Positions 10,690 through 20,600 of a stretch of DNA of 64,000 nt are shown piece by piece. Position numbers and translations under genes: made by a program. The stretch is from Cladophialophora immunda (Eukaryota; Ascomycota; Eurotiomycetes; Chaetothyriales; Herpotrichiellaceae). Numbering within the stretch: the stretch's first letter is position 1; each line of letters opens with the position of its first letter. Under the pieces are notes generated by a model, which worked only from the letters and a program-made list of their open reading frames with translations, was not told where the DNA came from and ran no database searches. Location of the stretch: positions 1,488,001 to 1,552,000 of the forward strand of contig NW_015622541.1 in assembly GCF_000835495.1 (NCBI RefSeq), written 5' to 3'.

Positions 10690-12408
10690 TCAGTGTTGTT
10701 GTTGCGATTGGGTATCTGGCAGAGAGCCCAGTATGGTTGGTGCGTGGGGAGTCTCAAAAGGCACATTTGGTCCGATACCCATGACGTTAGGATCGTGCGC
10801 GGTGTCCTGGCCGACTGTTCTTCCCTGACCTCCCAAGCGAGATGCGGCTGACCGTTGTTCTCTGGCCAGGTCCTGTTGTGTCAGTTGGCGTGGAGGCATC
10901 AGCCCATCATTCCCATCTCCGTGCGGTCCTCCCCATTCGCTCACATGGTTCTGGCGCTTTTTGGTGGTCCAAAAATACCCCTGTTGTTGATTGCCTTGTA
11001 CTTGTGGAGGATTGAAGACTGGTTCCACAATCTCTCGCATACCCTCCTCACTGAGCATTGTATATTCCTCCATTTGTCGCGTCATGCGGGAAATATAGTG
11101 CGTCGGAAGAGGTTTTCTGATGTTGCGCCCGCCCAGAGAGGCATACGGTACCGGCTTGTAAGAATTTTGGAGTACCTGTCTTTCGTCAGTTTGCATGCTG
11201 CGGAAAGCCACAACTGACTTCTCGTCGAGACGAAAGCTGGCAGCCCGTAACTCTTCGGTCATAAATAAGAAGGTATTTTCTGAAATGTTCAGTTCTTGGG
11301 AGTTCTTGGTGGTGCGACCGCCTATAGTACTATGATCTCCCGGCCACCAAACTATAGCAGTCCGTTGTGAAGGATTTAGGTGGGCTCGCAGTTGAATTTC
11401 GGTGTAGGGATACCGATATTCGTTGAGTGCATACGCGACTCGTAGGCTGCGGATCTGTGATGGCATACTTTGAAAGATTCTCTCTAAGGCGGATATAGGG
11501 TGACTGGCAATAGTGGTAATGCTCTTGTAGGCGGCAACAGGGTCGAATACCATCATTCCTGTGATGAGAGATCTATCCGGGCTGTTGAAAACATGATACT
11601 CTGCGTCCGGGACCTGGGGGTAATGTTGTCTTCCCATTGCGTGGCCGGACCTTGGCTTTCACAGTCAACCATTGGTTGAACAAAGCTGTTGCAACTTGGT
11701 CCCTTGAATCTCGGAAATGAGATGGAACTTCTTGCATAGGACCGATCCTGCTTCCTGGTAGTTTGATGACGCCAACATCTGTAAGAAATGCCTCCACGGC
11801 GAGGACCATAAAGCCGCCACGTGAGAAACCTATTAAAAAGGCCTCATCACCCGGCTGCCAGCGAATACAGATATCAACGAAGGCGTAGACAATCATCTTC
11901 GTAATTCCTGTCTGTCGTTAAGGCAGGATAAATCAATCTATGTGGAGTGCTTACCTTTCCCTAAGGCACCGCCTAATAGGTTTGATAAAGGCCTAGATAG
12001 AAAGTTTCCATCTGTTGCGTTTCCGATGCCAGGCTGGTAGATAGGTATCTGAAGCTGGCCAGCACTCCGCTCATTGAGAGGCCTACCATTGTCGTCTGGG
12101 CTTGTGGACTCCAAGAATGTTGAAAATAAGCGGCAGATATTGGTCTGTCCGTCCGACGGTGCTTTGGCCCGTAATGCATCGTTCCAAGTGCCGTTGGTGA
12201 GCATAACAATCTTTGCGCCTCGCGGCCCTCTTGAAGGGAATATCACGCCGTTTTGGCTCGCCGGAGGTAGGGCCATGTTGGGAGAGAGGACTTGAATCGG
12301 CGTCTGCGGTGAACTTGGTCTACCTCCGAGGGCCCCTTTGATCCATCCCTTGACTTTGTCCCTGTTACGACCGCCGCCGCCACCACCCCTGCCTGGTGGA
12401 GTTGACAT
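10690..12408 (-). CDS. DUF2235 (Tle1-like) alpha/beta hydrolase, about 544 aa
   Basis: Exon 1 is 12408-11955 and exon 2 is 11907-11651, joined by a well-formed 47-bp intron (GTAAGC...CAG). Exon 3 runs from about 11613 to 10690. The family hallmarks are present. IVMLTNGTWND (67-77) matches the 'DGTwN' strand, though the usual D is N. GFSRGG carries the likely nucleophile S180. VFDP at 259-262 gives the probable acid D261, and VWWPGDHSTIGG gives the probable base H331. Bacterial relatives are phospholipases and the fungal proteins are uncharacterised, so the substrate is unknown. The last ~120 residues are Gln/Pro-rich and disordered. The exon 2/3 junction is doubtful: the best GT-AG solution removes only 37 bp (11650-11614). 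That is unusually short, so a frameshift or sequencing error is an alternative. There is no signal peptide, and the protein is probably cytosolic. Confidence 0.75.
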
Positions 12409-13397
12409 GACAAAGTTCACTTCAAAACCTAAATTGAGATGTAAATCAAGAGATGAATGAAGTGCTTAGCGCCAAGTCAGTATACGGAAAAGAGTGATGA
12501 GAGATAGGCGATAGGAGTATTCTCAATATAAGCCCTCTAAAGCACGTGAAGTCAAACGAAGCGTCCAAGTATGAGACAATCCATCTTAGGATCTGGTTGC
12601 ATACTCTTCTACGGAATATCCTCAGTGTTCTTGCAGGTTTGGAGGGGATTAATTTAGAAGAACGCCCTGGAGGTGTACTCCGTCTCGTTCCTGGCCGCTC
12701 CCAAATATAGTTCTCGCAAAGCGCAGAGCAGTTGTAAAATGGACTTGAAAACTGCGTTCGACCGTATATGTTTGGGATGCTCTGTGGTTTCAGCCCAAAC
12801 GTGGCGGTTGCGCGCGGCAGTACCAACTGCTCGATGTCCAAAAACGCTCACAGACATGATGCACAAGGTCAAGGATGGCGAAAATATGGCCATGACTGAG
12901 CTAGCGGGAATAGAAATGGGGCTTCATCACGAGTCATGAACGACGTATTGGCGCAAGGTGTGCATCGACCTCGAGTCAGCGTGTGGAACTCGATGAAGAC
13001 AATTACCTGTACTATCACGTAGTAGAAGTGGGATGTTTGGGGTTATGTAAAGGCTCTTCAAAATGTGGGGATATCAAATCATCGCTGCTACTGGTGGCTA
13101 TATCCTTTGAGATGCATGGCTCCTTCCGAAGCGCCCGCCCCCGTTGCAACGAGTTTCGACATGGAGGGGCAAAAAATCAGCCTCGTGGTTGACCCGGCGA
13201 GACTGCAGGCTGTTTTGAGATGCTACACTGGTTGCAAACAAATGGACAGCCGACGAAACTTTTTGGCCATATACTCTACGGAAATCAGAGTACAAGCTGA
13301 TCATATTTCGTGAGACGGAGGGCGGACACAGAGATAACGAATTTTCAAGCCTCATTGAAGAGCATTATATCCTCTCCTCCATCAGAACAGTCCGATC
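12409..13397. other. Gene-free stretch between the DUF2235 gene and the second acidic protein gene
   Basis: This region should hold two divergent promoters. Minus-strand open frames of 79-131 codons in 12446-12893 overlap one another without family resemblance or splice support, so I left them out. No RNA gene or repeat is seen. Confidence 0.4.
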
Positions 13398-13844
13398 ATG
13401 CCTTACGTCGAAGATTACACGGAGCACGAGTACGGAGATGTACACTTTGACGAAAGCCAGGAATCTAACGGCGACGGCCATGAAAATTTTGACGATGGTA
13501 GCTACGGCGATGATAATGAAGTTAATGGCGACTATCAGCAGCATGGGAGAATGAACGGTCATCATGAGCCGAATGGCAACCAGAACAACGGAGATGACGG
13601 AGCACGCTGGCCCCATGCCGACAAGTCAAATGCCGATCTGGATATGTTGGTCGATTATGTCATGTCTAAAGCCATTGAGTTAGGAGTGGTTAGTGATGGT
13701 GAAGCGGACGATTCAGACGAACGCAACGACTTGGGCGACCACGACGACTACGAGCGAGACACGAGCCACAGCGGAGAGTACGGAGATAACGACGGTGGCG
13801 ATATGGGGGAATACCAGAACGATGAAGGAGACGAGGCCCGGTGA
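13398..13844 (+). CDS. Hypothetical acidic Asp/Asn/Gly-rich protein, 148 aa
   Basis: A single open exon starts at the ATG at 13398 (C at -3, a modest context). The protein is strongly acidic and of low complexity, rich in Asp, Glu, Asn, Gly and His, with no hydrophobic segment. Its only compact portion is about residues 75-100 (DLDMLVDYVMSKAIELG), which could form an amphipathic helix. Composition and short motifs (EYQN, DMGEYQ, NGDG, repeated MNG) resemble the tail of the 287-residue protein encoded at 9380-10318, so the two may be related. Compositional bias alone could also explain it. The function is unknown, and the gene could be a fast-evolving lineage-specific one. Confidence 0.5.
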   Translation: MPYVEDYTEHEYGDVHFDESQESNGDGHENFDDGSYGDDNEVNGDYQQHGRMNGHHEPNGNQNNGDDGARWPHADKSNADLDMLVDYVMSKAIELGVVSDGEADDSDERNDLGDHDDYERDTSHSGEYGDNDGGDMGEYQNDEGDEAR

Positions 13845-14252
13845 AGGTGAAACGTGGTGGTGTGCTATCGACAGCGTGGAAAACATGGGCATTCCATGAC
13901 TAGGATTTCTAGTCCCTGGTAGCTGTTGGGAGGAGTTATTACACGAATGTAGACATAATTTCTGTTCAAGCTATAGATTGCAGCGTTACTATGGACCGTG
14001 AAAGACCAAACTCAACAACATATTGGCATTTGATATGTACAAGGCGGATCTAGCGCACAGCCACGCAACATGTGTCCTATACCTACTCCGACGTCTCAAT
14101 GTTCCGCCGCCAGATCACCGTTGCTGTATAGCAAGTGGCACTCTGGATCGCTCGACCACTTCTCCGGCCGATGAATGTCGAGTTCGACCGCGTGCGTCCA
14201 ACAGTGTTGCGGTTCCGCCTAATACGTCTCTGAAAATGTCAAATGAGAGCGT
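13845..14252. other. Intergenic stretch, nothing recognised
   Basis: This is the 3' flank of the acidic protein gene. No gene, RNA or repeat is evident. Confidence 0.4.
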
Positions 14253-14576
14253 TCAGGTACCCTTCGCCGGAGTATTGCTTCCGTGATTGCCGCTTCCCTT
14301 GTTGTCGCCCTGTGCTGGATGCGAAGGCAGTGTTGTTGTTTCTCGAGGTATGCCGCTAGCTCCCGTAGCAGGATCGAGGTCACCATGCGAGGAATCTGGC
14401 GCAAACGGGTCATATGTAGCTGGCAAGTCAGGTTCATCCCCCGGTTGAGGGTCACCAGGCTCGTCCGGGGCGCTCGGGCACAATCCTGCGTAGCGATTTC
14501 TCGATATCATGCCAAATTGGGCAAAAGGACTTGGCTTCGCGCCCGATTCAGTGCCCGGGTTTGGAGATGCTGGCAT
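14253..14576 (-). CDS. Hypothetical Pro/Gly/Asp-rich small protein, 107 aa (doubtful)
   Basis: An uninterrupted minus-strand frame from an ATG at 14576 encodes a Pro-, Gly-, Asp- and Ser-rich polar protein without Cys clusters, signal peptide or TM segment. Repeated PGDP/PGDEP motifs near residues 41-50 give it a protein-like, disordered character. I recognise no family, and there is no splice structure to support it. It may be a chance frame in a GC-rich stretch. Confidence 0.3.
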   Translation of the reverse strand: MPASPNPGTESGAKPSPFAQFGMISRNRYAGLCPSAPDEPGDPQPGDEPDLPATYDPFAPDSSHGDLDPATGASGIPRETTTLPSHPAQGDNKGSGNHGSNTPAKGT

Positions 14577-15589
14577 ATGTGTGATGGATTTGCAATGTAT
14601 TGATCTTGATCACAGATAAAGGGTGGTTGATAGGAGTGAAGACTGATCATGAAATCAGGCAGCGGCCATCTGTCTACTTTTATAATCTCTCGGTCACGGA
14701 GTGCCAGTATGCTTCACGTGATCCAATATTGAGAGCCTCGACCCCTCCTGTAAGCGCCTGGAGCGTTGGGGCCGTTGAGCTAGCGAGCACTGGGCCAAAT
14801 ATGTCGCGGACGACTCGTTACTGTCCAATAATAGCGGCCCCACGCGAGGGGGTGAGCTTCGAGCGTTGAAGGCGCGGATGAGGCTTTGCGATAAGCTATT
14901 CCCTGAAATTTGGCCCTCATGACCACGAACAATACGATGTAGGTATTGGAGAGGCGGCACATTGGCGGTAATACATAACTCTATCTAAAGGCTCATCCTG
15001 CCAAAAAAAAGCTAGACAAAAGAGTCCCAGAAGGTGTAGCTGCCTCCAACGCGATTGGCCGATACGTGCCCACCCCAGGAAGTCAAAGATGTAGTCAACC
15101 AACCACCACCACCATATACTCTACCAATCTAAGTCGGATTTGAGCCATATCAAGAGCGTACGGACGCTCGAGATCAAATTGACCAATTCTTCTATTTCCT
15201 TGCCGAGGAGAGTCTGGCCGGTAGTGGGGTTGTAGGAGGGCACATCGGGTCCAGTGCATCAATGTCAAGTGGAATCCAACCCCATGTCATTCGCATCTAG
15301 CGACAGGTCCGTACCTCCACTTCCACCCTAAGAGGCCGCACGCCTTGAGGCAAGTTCCTCTGTCACTGGTTCGCGTGGTTAGCCCGTTGCGTCGCCGAGA
15401 ATCGACTCAGGTGATGCTCAGGCCCAAGGATGGAAATGGAAAGGGCTCATGTCGAGATTCCGACGTCGAATTCGTTGTTTCTGACATTATAATTCTGGCG
15501 CGAAACGAACTACTAATTCGAATTGGGTAGGTTGTCACCATACATCCTCCGCCCCCCTGTCCCCTGTTCTCAGCCCCGACCGACTGCTC
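14577..15589. other. Gene-free stretch
   Basis: Only short overlapping frames are present on both strands. I see no gene, RNA or repeat that can be supported. Confidence 0.4.
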
Positions 15590-15871
15590 CTACTCTTCCC
15601 AGTCCTCCCACTGGGCTGGCGTAGGGCATGTTCCGCACTCGAAATCGTTGTGGGAGGCATGGGAGACGCATTCCCCCACATTTTTGAATCCACAGACTCC
15701 ATAGTTGTCTTGACACCAATGGGCGCAGTTGCTGTTTCCTTGCGGGAGTGCGACCGCAAAGACGTAGGCGGAAGCTTGGAAGAAGGTCAACGAAAGTCCA
15801 CTTGCTCGAAAGGATATCTGGCAAATCCTACCCGCCAGCAGAAATGCAACGTATTTCACAAGAGAAGACAT
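15590..15871 (-). CDS. Small secreted cysteine-rich protein, 2 exons, 74 aa
   Basis: Exons are 15871-15832 and 15774-15590 (225 nt, 75 codons with stop), separated by a 57-bp intron (GTAGGA...CCAAG). Splicing creates a continuous signal peptide: a short N-terminus with one Lys, then a hydrophobic core at residues 7-22, with likely cleavage near AVA/LP at 20-23. The mature ~50-residue peptide has six cysteines at 30, 34, 41, 49, 60 and 63 (C-X3-C-X6-C-X7-C-X10-C-X2-C), enough for three disulfides. It ends in an acidic WEDWEE tail. Fungal proteins of this size and pattern are secreted, and some act as effectors or surface proteins, but the role here is unknown. The unspliced reading frame continues upstream through a (GAT)n tract that is more likely 5' UTR. 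Confidence 0.65.
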   Translation of the reverse strand: MSSLVKYVAFLLAGRICQISFRASGLSLTFFQASAYVFAVALPQGNSNCAHWCQDNYGVCGFKNVGECVSHASHNDFECGTCPTPAQWEDWEE

Positions 15872-15884
15872 TTGCGAAGGCGAA

Positions 15885-15903
15885 GATGATGATGATGATG
15901 ATG
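15885..15903. repeat. (GAT)n microsatellite
   Basis: About six GAT units lie in the presumed 5' UTR of the small secreted protein gene, 14 bp upstream of its ATG. Confidence 0.9.
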
Positions 15904-17054
15904 CTGAGGTTGGAGTTGTTTTGACACACGGTAAGCTATACTGGGTTTTTGCAAGGGCTGCAAATGGTATGCTGGGAAATGCTCTGCTTGGGTCTATGTT
16001 CTTGAGTTGATGAAAGATGCACCACAAGATCCCCGGCTCTGAGTACTTCAGGCCGATTTATATACCTGTGCGACGCAGGATCTTGTCACTTCTGGAAAGT
16101 GACAAGGTAGCAGCCTCAATCTCACATTCGCATCTTGTCTTGGGAGATGCGGGGCCCCAATCCAGCTGGACTCGAGGTCACTATGCAAGGGGGATGGCTA
16201 GGAGCAGGGACGGCGACCTTGGAGCCGAGTCACTTGTTGCGGAAATTGTGAGATACGAGTACACGTCTTGCGGAGTGCATGGAAGATCTGGGGGTTGCGA
16301 TGGCGTATCGGAAATTTGACAAAACGAGGTCCAGCGACGCCTGCAGCCTTCTCCCCTTCCGGTTCGACGAGGCACAGCCTCAGGGGAAAGAAGCGATGCG
16401 GCCGTCTGCTCCCCGACAGGCGCACGCTGGCGGTCACTCGGCTGAGACACTGCGCGTCACTGGGGGTATGTCATTGGCAGCACTGTTGCACCGGAGATGA
16501 CGAGGCTGAGGGTAGTTGGCGGGTCAGCTCTTCCCCGTCTGTACCGAGTGGCATGGAATCAGCCTCAAGGTGGAAAGAGAGCAGCGGTTGCCAGGTGGCG
16601 CAAACCCGATGATCTCGCCCCGAAAGTGAGTGTCGGCTCTATCACATAATGAATACATACGGATGGTACCGGCAAGGGGGGGTTGATCGCGTCACTGAGG
16701 CGATCTAATAGGTCAGCTAGATTGGATTACACCGGACCCGCGGGGCTTTTTCCAACTTCGACGAGGAGCTATCAGAGGGTTGTCGCCAATATATCAAAAG
16801 CTCGTGTTCCATTGTAAGAATTGATTGTCCCCGTGTCCCATTGAAAAGAACTCGGTGTACGGAGTATAGGTAGTCCACACAAGCATAGTTAAGAGACAGA
16901 CAGCCTTGCCAAGACGAGGCTGCTTCGCCTCCTCCCCCCCACCCCTCTGTGTGTTTGTCTCTCTCTTTTCGTCTCGCTCGCAGATTCCTCTCCTTCTACG
17001 AGAAGAACACCGTTCCGCCCGGGTAGTAGTATACCTTTGTATACACGCGAATAT

Positions 17055-17139
17055 ACACATACACACACACACACACCCAGAGAGGGAGAGCCATATAGCA
17101 CAAATACACTATTAACATTGTTATACACACACACACACA
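17055..17139. repeat. Two (AC)n microsatellites
   Basis: AC runs at about 17061-17076 and 17124-17139 are separated by a non-repetitive 47 bp. They are followed by ATAC-rich sequence to about 17200. Confidence 0.9.
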
Positions 17140-17329
17140 GACAGATACACTTGTACACATATACCCATATACCCATATACATACATGCACACATAACTAC
17201 ATACATCACGCTCATCACTTCATATACTCGCCGCGAGGCGAAGACTCCGAGGGTCTCTTTTACTACCCGCTTAGTCTATCAAATTTGACAATCTCGATCT
17301 ACAAAAAGGTCTATAAACTCTGACTTTGG

Positions 17330-17353
17330 TTTTTTTTTTTTTTTTTTTTTTTT
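17330..17353. repeat. Poly(T) tract, 24 nt
   Basis: An uninterrupted run of T lies about 335 bp downstream of the stop codon of the minus-strand pyrimidine gene. It reads as poly(A) on that gene's coding strand. Confidence 0.9.
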
Positions 17354-17687
17354 CAGTCTCCCATTCCAGTTTTGTCTTTTCGAGGTCGCGCAGACCATAG
17401 TCTTTCCGGTTTCCGGTTTCCGTTTTCCAGGTCCTGTGTTTTTTTTTGGTGGTTGTTGGTGCTGGGTGTCGGTCCCTTGTCATATCATGTCTTGATCAAG
17501 CTTTCAACGCTTCTCTTTTTTTTTGGCTCGTGTTTTCTTGGTTGATTTTTTCGTGTTCGTGGTTTTTGATCTCCGTTAGCACTCCCTCCGTCCAGATGCC
17601 GTTCTACGACCCAAAGGAAAGATGGAAAATAGCACACCCGGAGATAGAAACCTCTCTGGCACCAACTGCTTCCGCAGCTTTCTCGTT

Positions 17688-20600
17688 CTAATGCGCCAAC
17701 ACGAGCGCCAACAGCGCCATTCTCGTGTACAGCCCGTACCGCATCTGCCTGAAGTAGGCGGCGCGCTGGTCAAAGTCGACTTCCTCGCTGATCTCCCTGT
17801 TCCTCGGCAACGGGTGCATGACAATCATGCTCTGCTTGGCGTGTTTAAGGACCGAGTTGTCCACGATCAGGCTGTCCTTCAACCTCTCGTATTCGTCGAG
17901 CGAGGGGAATCTCTCCTTTTGGACGCGCGTGCAATACAACACGTCGCTCTTGGCCACGATCTCCGGGGTGAGCGTGTCGGACTCGATGGCCAGTTGGCCC
18001 GAAGACACCAGGAGGTCGCGCACTTCAGGCGGCAAGGCAAGCGCTTTGGGCGACACGAGGTTGATGCGCACCTCGTAGTACTGGAGGAGCTTAACCAGGG
18101 AGTGGACCGTGCGTCCGTACTTGAGGTCACCTGTGAACGTGACCGTGAGACCGGTCACAGTACCCAACTCTTCGCGGATGGTGAAGAGGTCGAGGAAGGC
18201 CTGGGTGGGGTGTTCACGGCTCCCATTTCCTCCGTTGATGATGGGCACTGGGGAAAACTTGGCTGCAGTGGCGGCGGATTCTTCGTCCGGATGGCGGAGT
18301 ACTACCGCGTCGCCGTAGCAGCCCAGCGTCCGGATACTGTCCTGCAGGGTCTCTCCCTTTTGGGTACTAGAGTGATCGGTATTGATGGCGATGGTGCGAC
18401 CTCCTAGCCGTTGCATTGCAGCGTCGAAGGACCCGGACGTGCGCGTGCTGGGCTCGTAGAACATGGTGCACAGAACACGGGACTGCAGGATGGGGAGGAT
18501 GCCTTGGCGTTGCACACCGAGCCGCATTTCCTGTGCCACGGTGAACAAGATGTGCAGATCTTGACGGTTGTATTGATTGACGGAGAGGACGTGGCGGTTT
18601 TTGAAAGGCGATGAAGCCAGAAGAGAGAGCAGAGACGGCGAGATTGTGGATGGAGGTTGCGGTTGGTACAACGCTGCAGTTGGAAGCATCGGAGTGGTCG
18701 TCTCGAGGACTTCGTCCATGGGCCGAGCCCGGACGATCGGCCTGCTCCGGGCGCTCATCGAGACACGTCTGTTTGCCGTGGTGTCGAGAGCGGAGGTTCG
18801 TCTGTCGCCTGGACTTTCCACTTGTGCCTGGATGACTGGAGACCCAGAAGTCCCCATTGTCGATACAGGGTGGAGCAGGTGTGAAGACATGTCGGAACCT
18901 CGAGGTCCATCAAGAAGGAGTTCACCATCGAGGCAAGCGGTCTTGCCCTGGAAAATGACTCTCGAGACTGCACCCCGCAAAGTCCTTCCGACGAATGGCG
19001 ACCACACCTCGCCGGCCTGAAGAACATAGGGGCGATCAATATCAATCTCGACAGACGTCGAAGGCTGGTCGTGAAGCTCAAAGATGGCCGTCGGGTTGTC
19101 GTGCAGGCGTCCGATGACGTCCTCCACCGTCATCCTTCCTTCTGACACCGCCGTCAATAGCAGTGGAAGAGCATCAGTGATCCCCACAGTCGGACCTGCA
19201 TCTTCGCCGGCAATCTGGTATGGCAGACTACCTATCGAGAACACATCAATTGTTGGAAGGTGGTCCCACAAAGCTCGCTGGTCGGCCGCGGTCGGGAGCG
19301 CAGAGCATTTGGGGTAGTCCAACTGAGACAAAAAGAGACTGTAGATTGACACGTCACAGGTGACTTTCAAGCCTTTCTCCTTCGAAAGAGCAATCAGACT
19401 GATATCGTCCCTGGACGTGACGTTGTGCACGTGGACTTTTCGATCATGTAGGCTAGCGAGCAAGAGGATTGATGCTAGATCTGTGGTCTTTGCGTCGGTC
19501 ACAATAGGCTTGTATGACGGCCAAGTTCCGAAATGTGCTGTCACGGTTGCAACTTTGTTGATATTGCCAGAGGAGAGATGGTTGAAAGGGATGAAGAGCG
19601 AGCCAACCTCTTCCTTGACGTGGACGATCTGCTCGGAATTAGAATCGGTGGCCGCCACGGATAGGTTGAAGTCACAGAATGCTCCACTCTGGGCATTGTA
19701 TTGTGCGATTTTCAAGGAGCGAGCATCGGTGACAGCACTATCGATGCCGACAGGCATCACCCGAACCATACTAAAGCCCGCCGCGATCGACGCCTTGGTA
19801 ACGAGGGAGAAGTCCGGAGACCCCCTCTGAGTAATACCTGGCACAAATGCTGCCACGTTGATCAGTCCCGGAAGAACCACTGTTCGATGACTGGTCTGGA
19901 AGTCGATATTCCGGATGTTCAAGTCATAGTGCCTGGCTAGTGCTTCGATGAGGATCTTGGCAACTTTGACGTTCGTGATCAAAGGAGTCTGGTAGTCGAC
20001 AGCCATTCTCCGGGTCCGATAGCCTTTGCTCATATAGTTGGCAGGTCTCCTGAATCTGTTGTTGGAGGGCAGATTGATATAGAGGTCGATCATGTTGGTG
20101 GCGAGGTGCTGGGTCAGAGAATATTCGGATTTTTGATCTTTGTCATCTCCAGCAAGAACTTCCAGGTATTTGACCTTGACGCCGTGCTCCTCGAGAAAGT
20201 CAGCCGTGCCAGATGTTGCAAATATATTATATCCCATCTGGTGCAATTTCTGGACCGAAGGAAGCATTTCCACCTTGTCTTTGAATGACCCGATAGAGAG
20301 AAGTATATTCTTCTCAGGTAGTTTGAAGCCAGTCGAAATGGTTGCCTTGATGTAAGCTTCGTAGCGATCTCGTCCAAAGCAGGCAACTTCTCCAGTCGAC
20401 GCCATCTCGACGCCCAGTACGGGATCTGCTCCCGACAAGCGAGAGAACGAAAATTGAGGTGCCTTGACACCGACATAGTCTGGAGGCAGGTTGATGGGCG
20501 GGTAAGGGGTCACAGGTTTATCCATCATCACGTTGGTCGCCATCTCGATAAGATCCACGCCCATGACTTTCGAGACAAAGGGGAATGACCTCGAGGCTCG

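Larger units (their letters stand above)
15872..17687. other. Gene-free, microsatellite-rich stretch
   Basis: It spans the promoter of the secreted protein gene and the 3' flank of the pyrimidine gene. It contains pyrimidine-rich blocks, (AC)n runs and a long T tract. Long open frames across 16.9-17.2 kb arise from the repeats and are not genes. Confidence 0.5.

Noticed and set aside
12446..12939. Overlapping frames on both strands of 79-131 codons
   Set aside because: No homology, no intron logic, and mutually exclusive frames of similar length.
16889..17218. Minus-strand frames rich in Cys, Val and Tyr over the (AC)n region
   Set aside because: They are produced by translating dinucleotide repeats; no start context, homology or splice sites.
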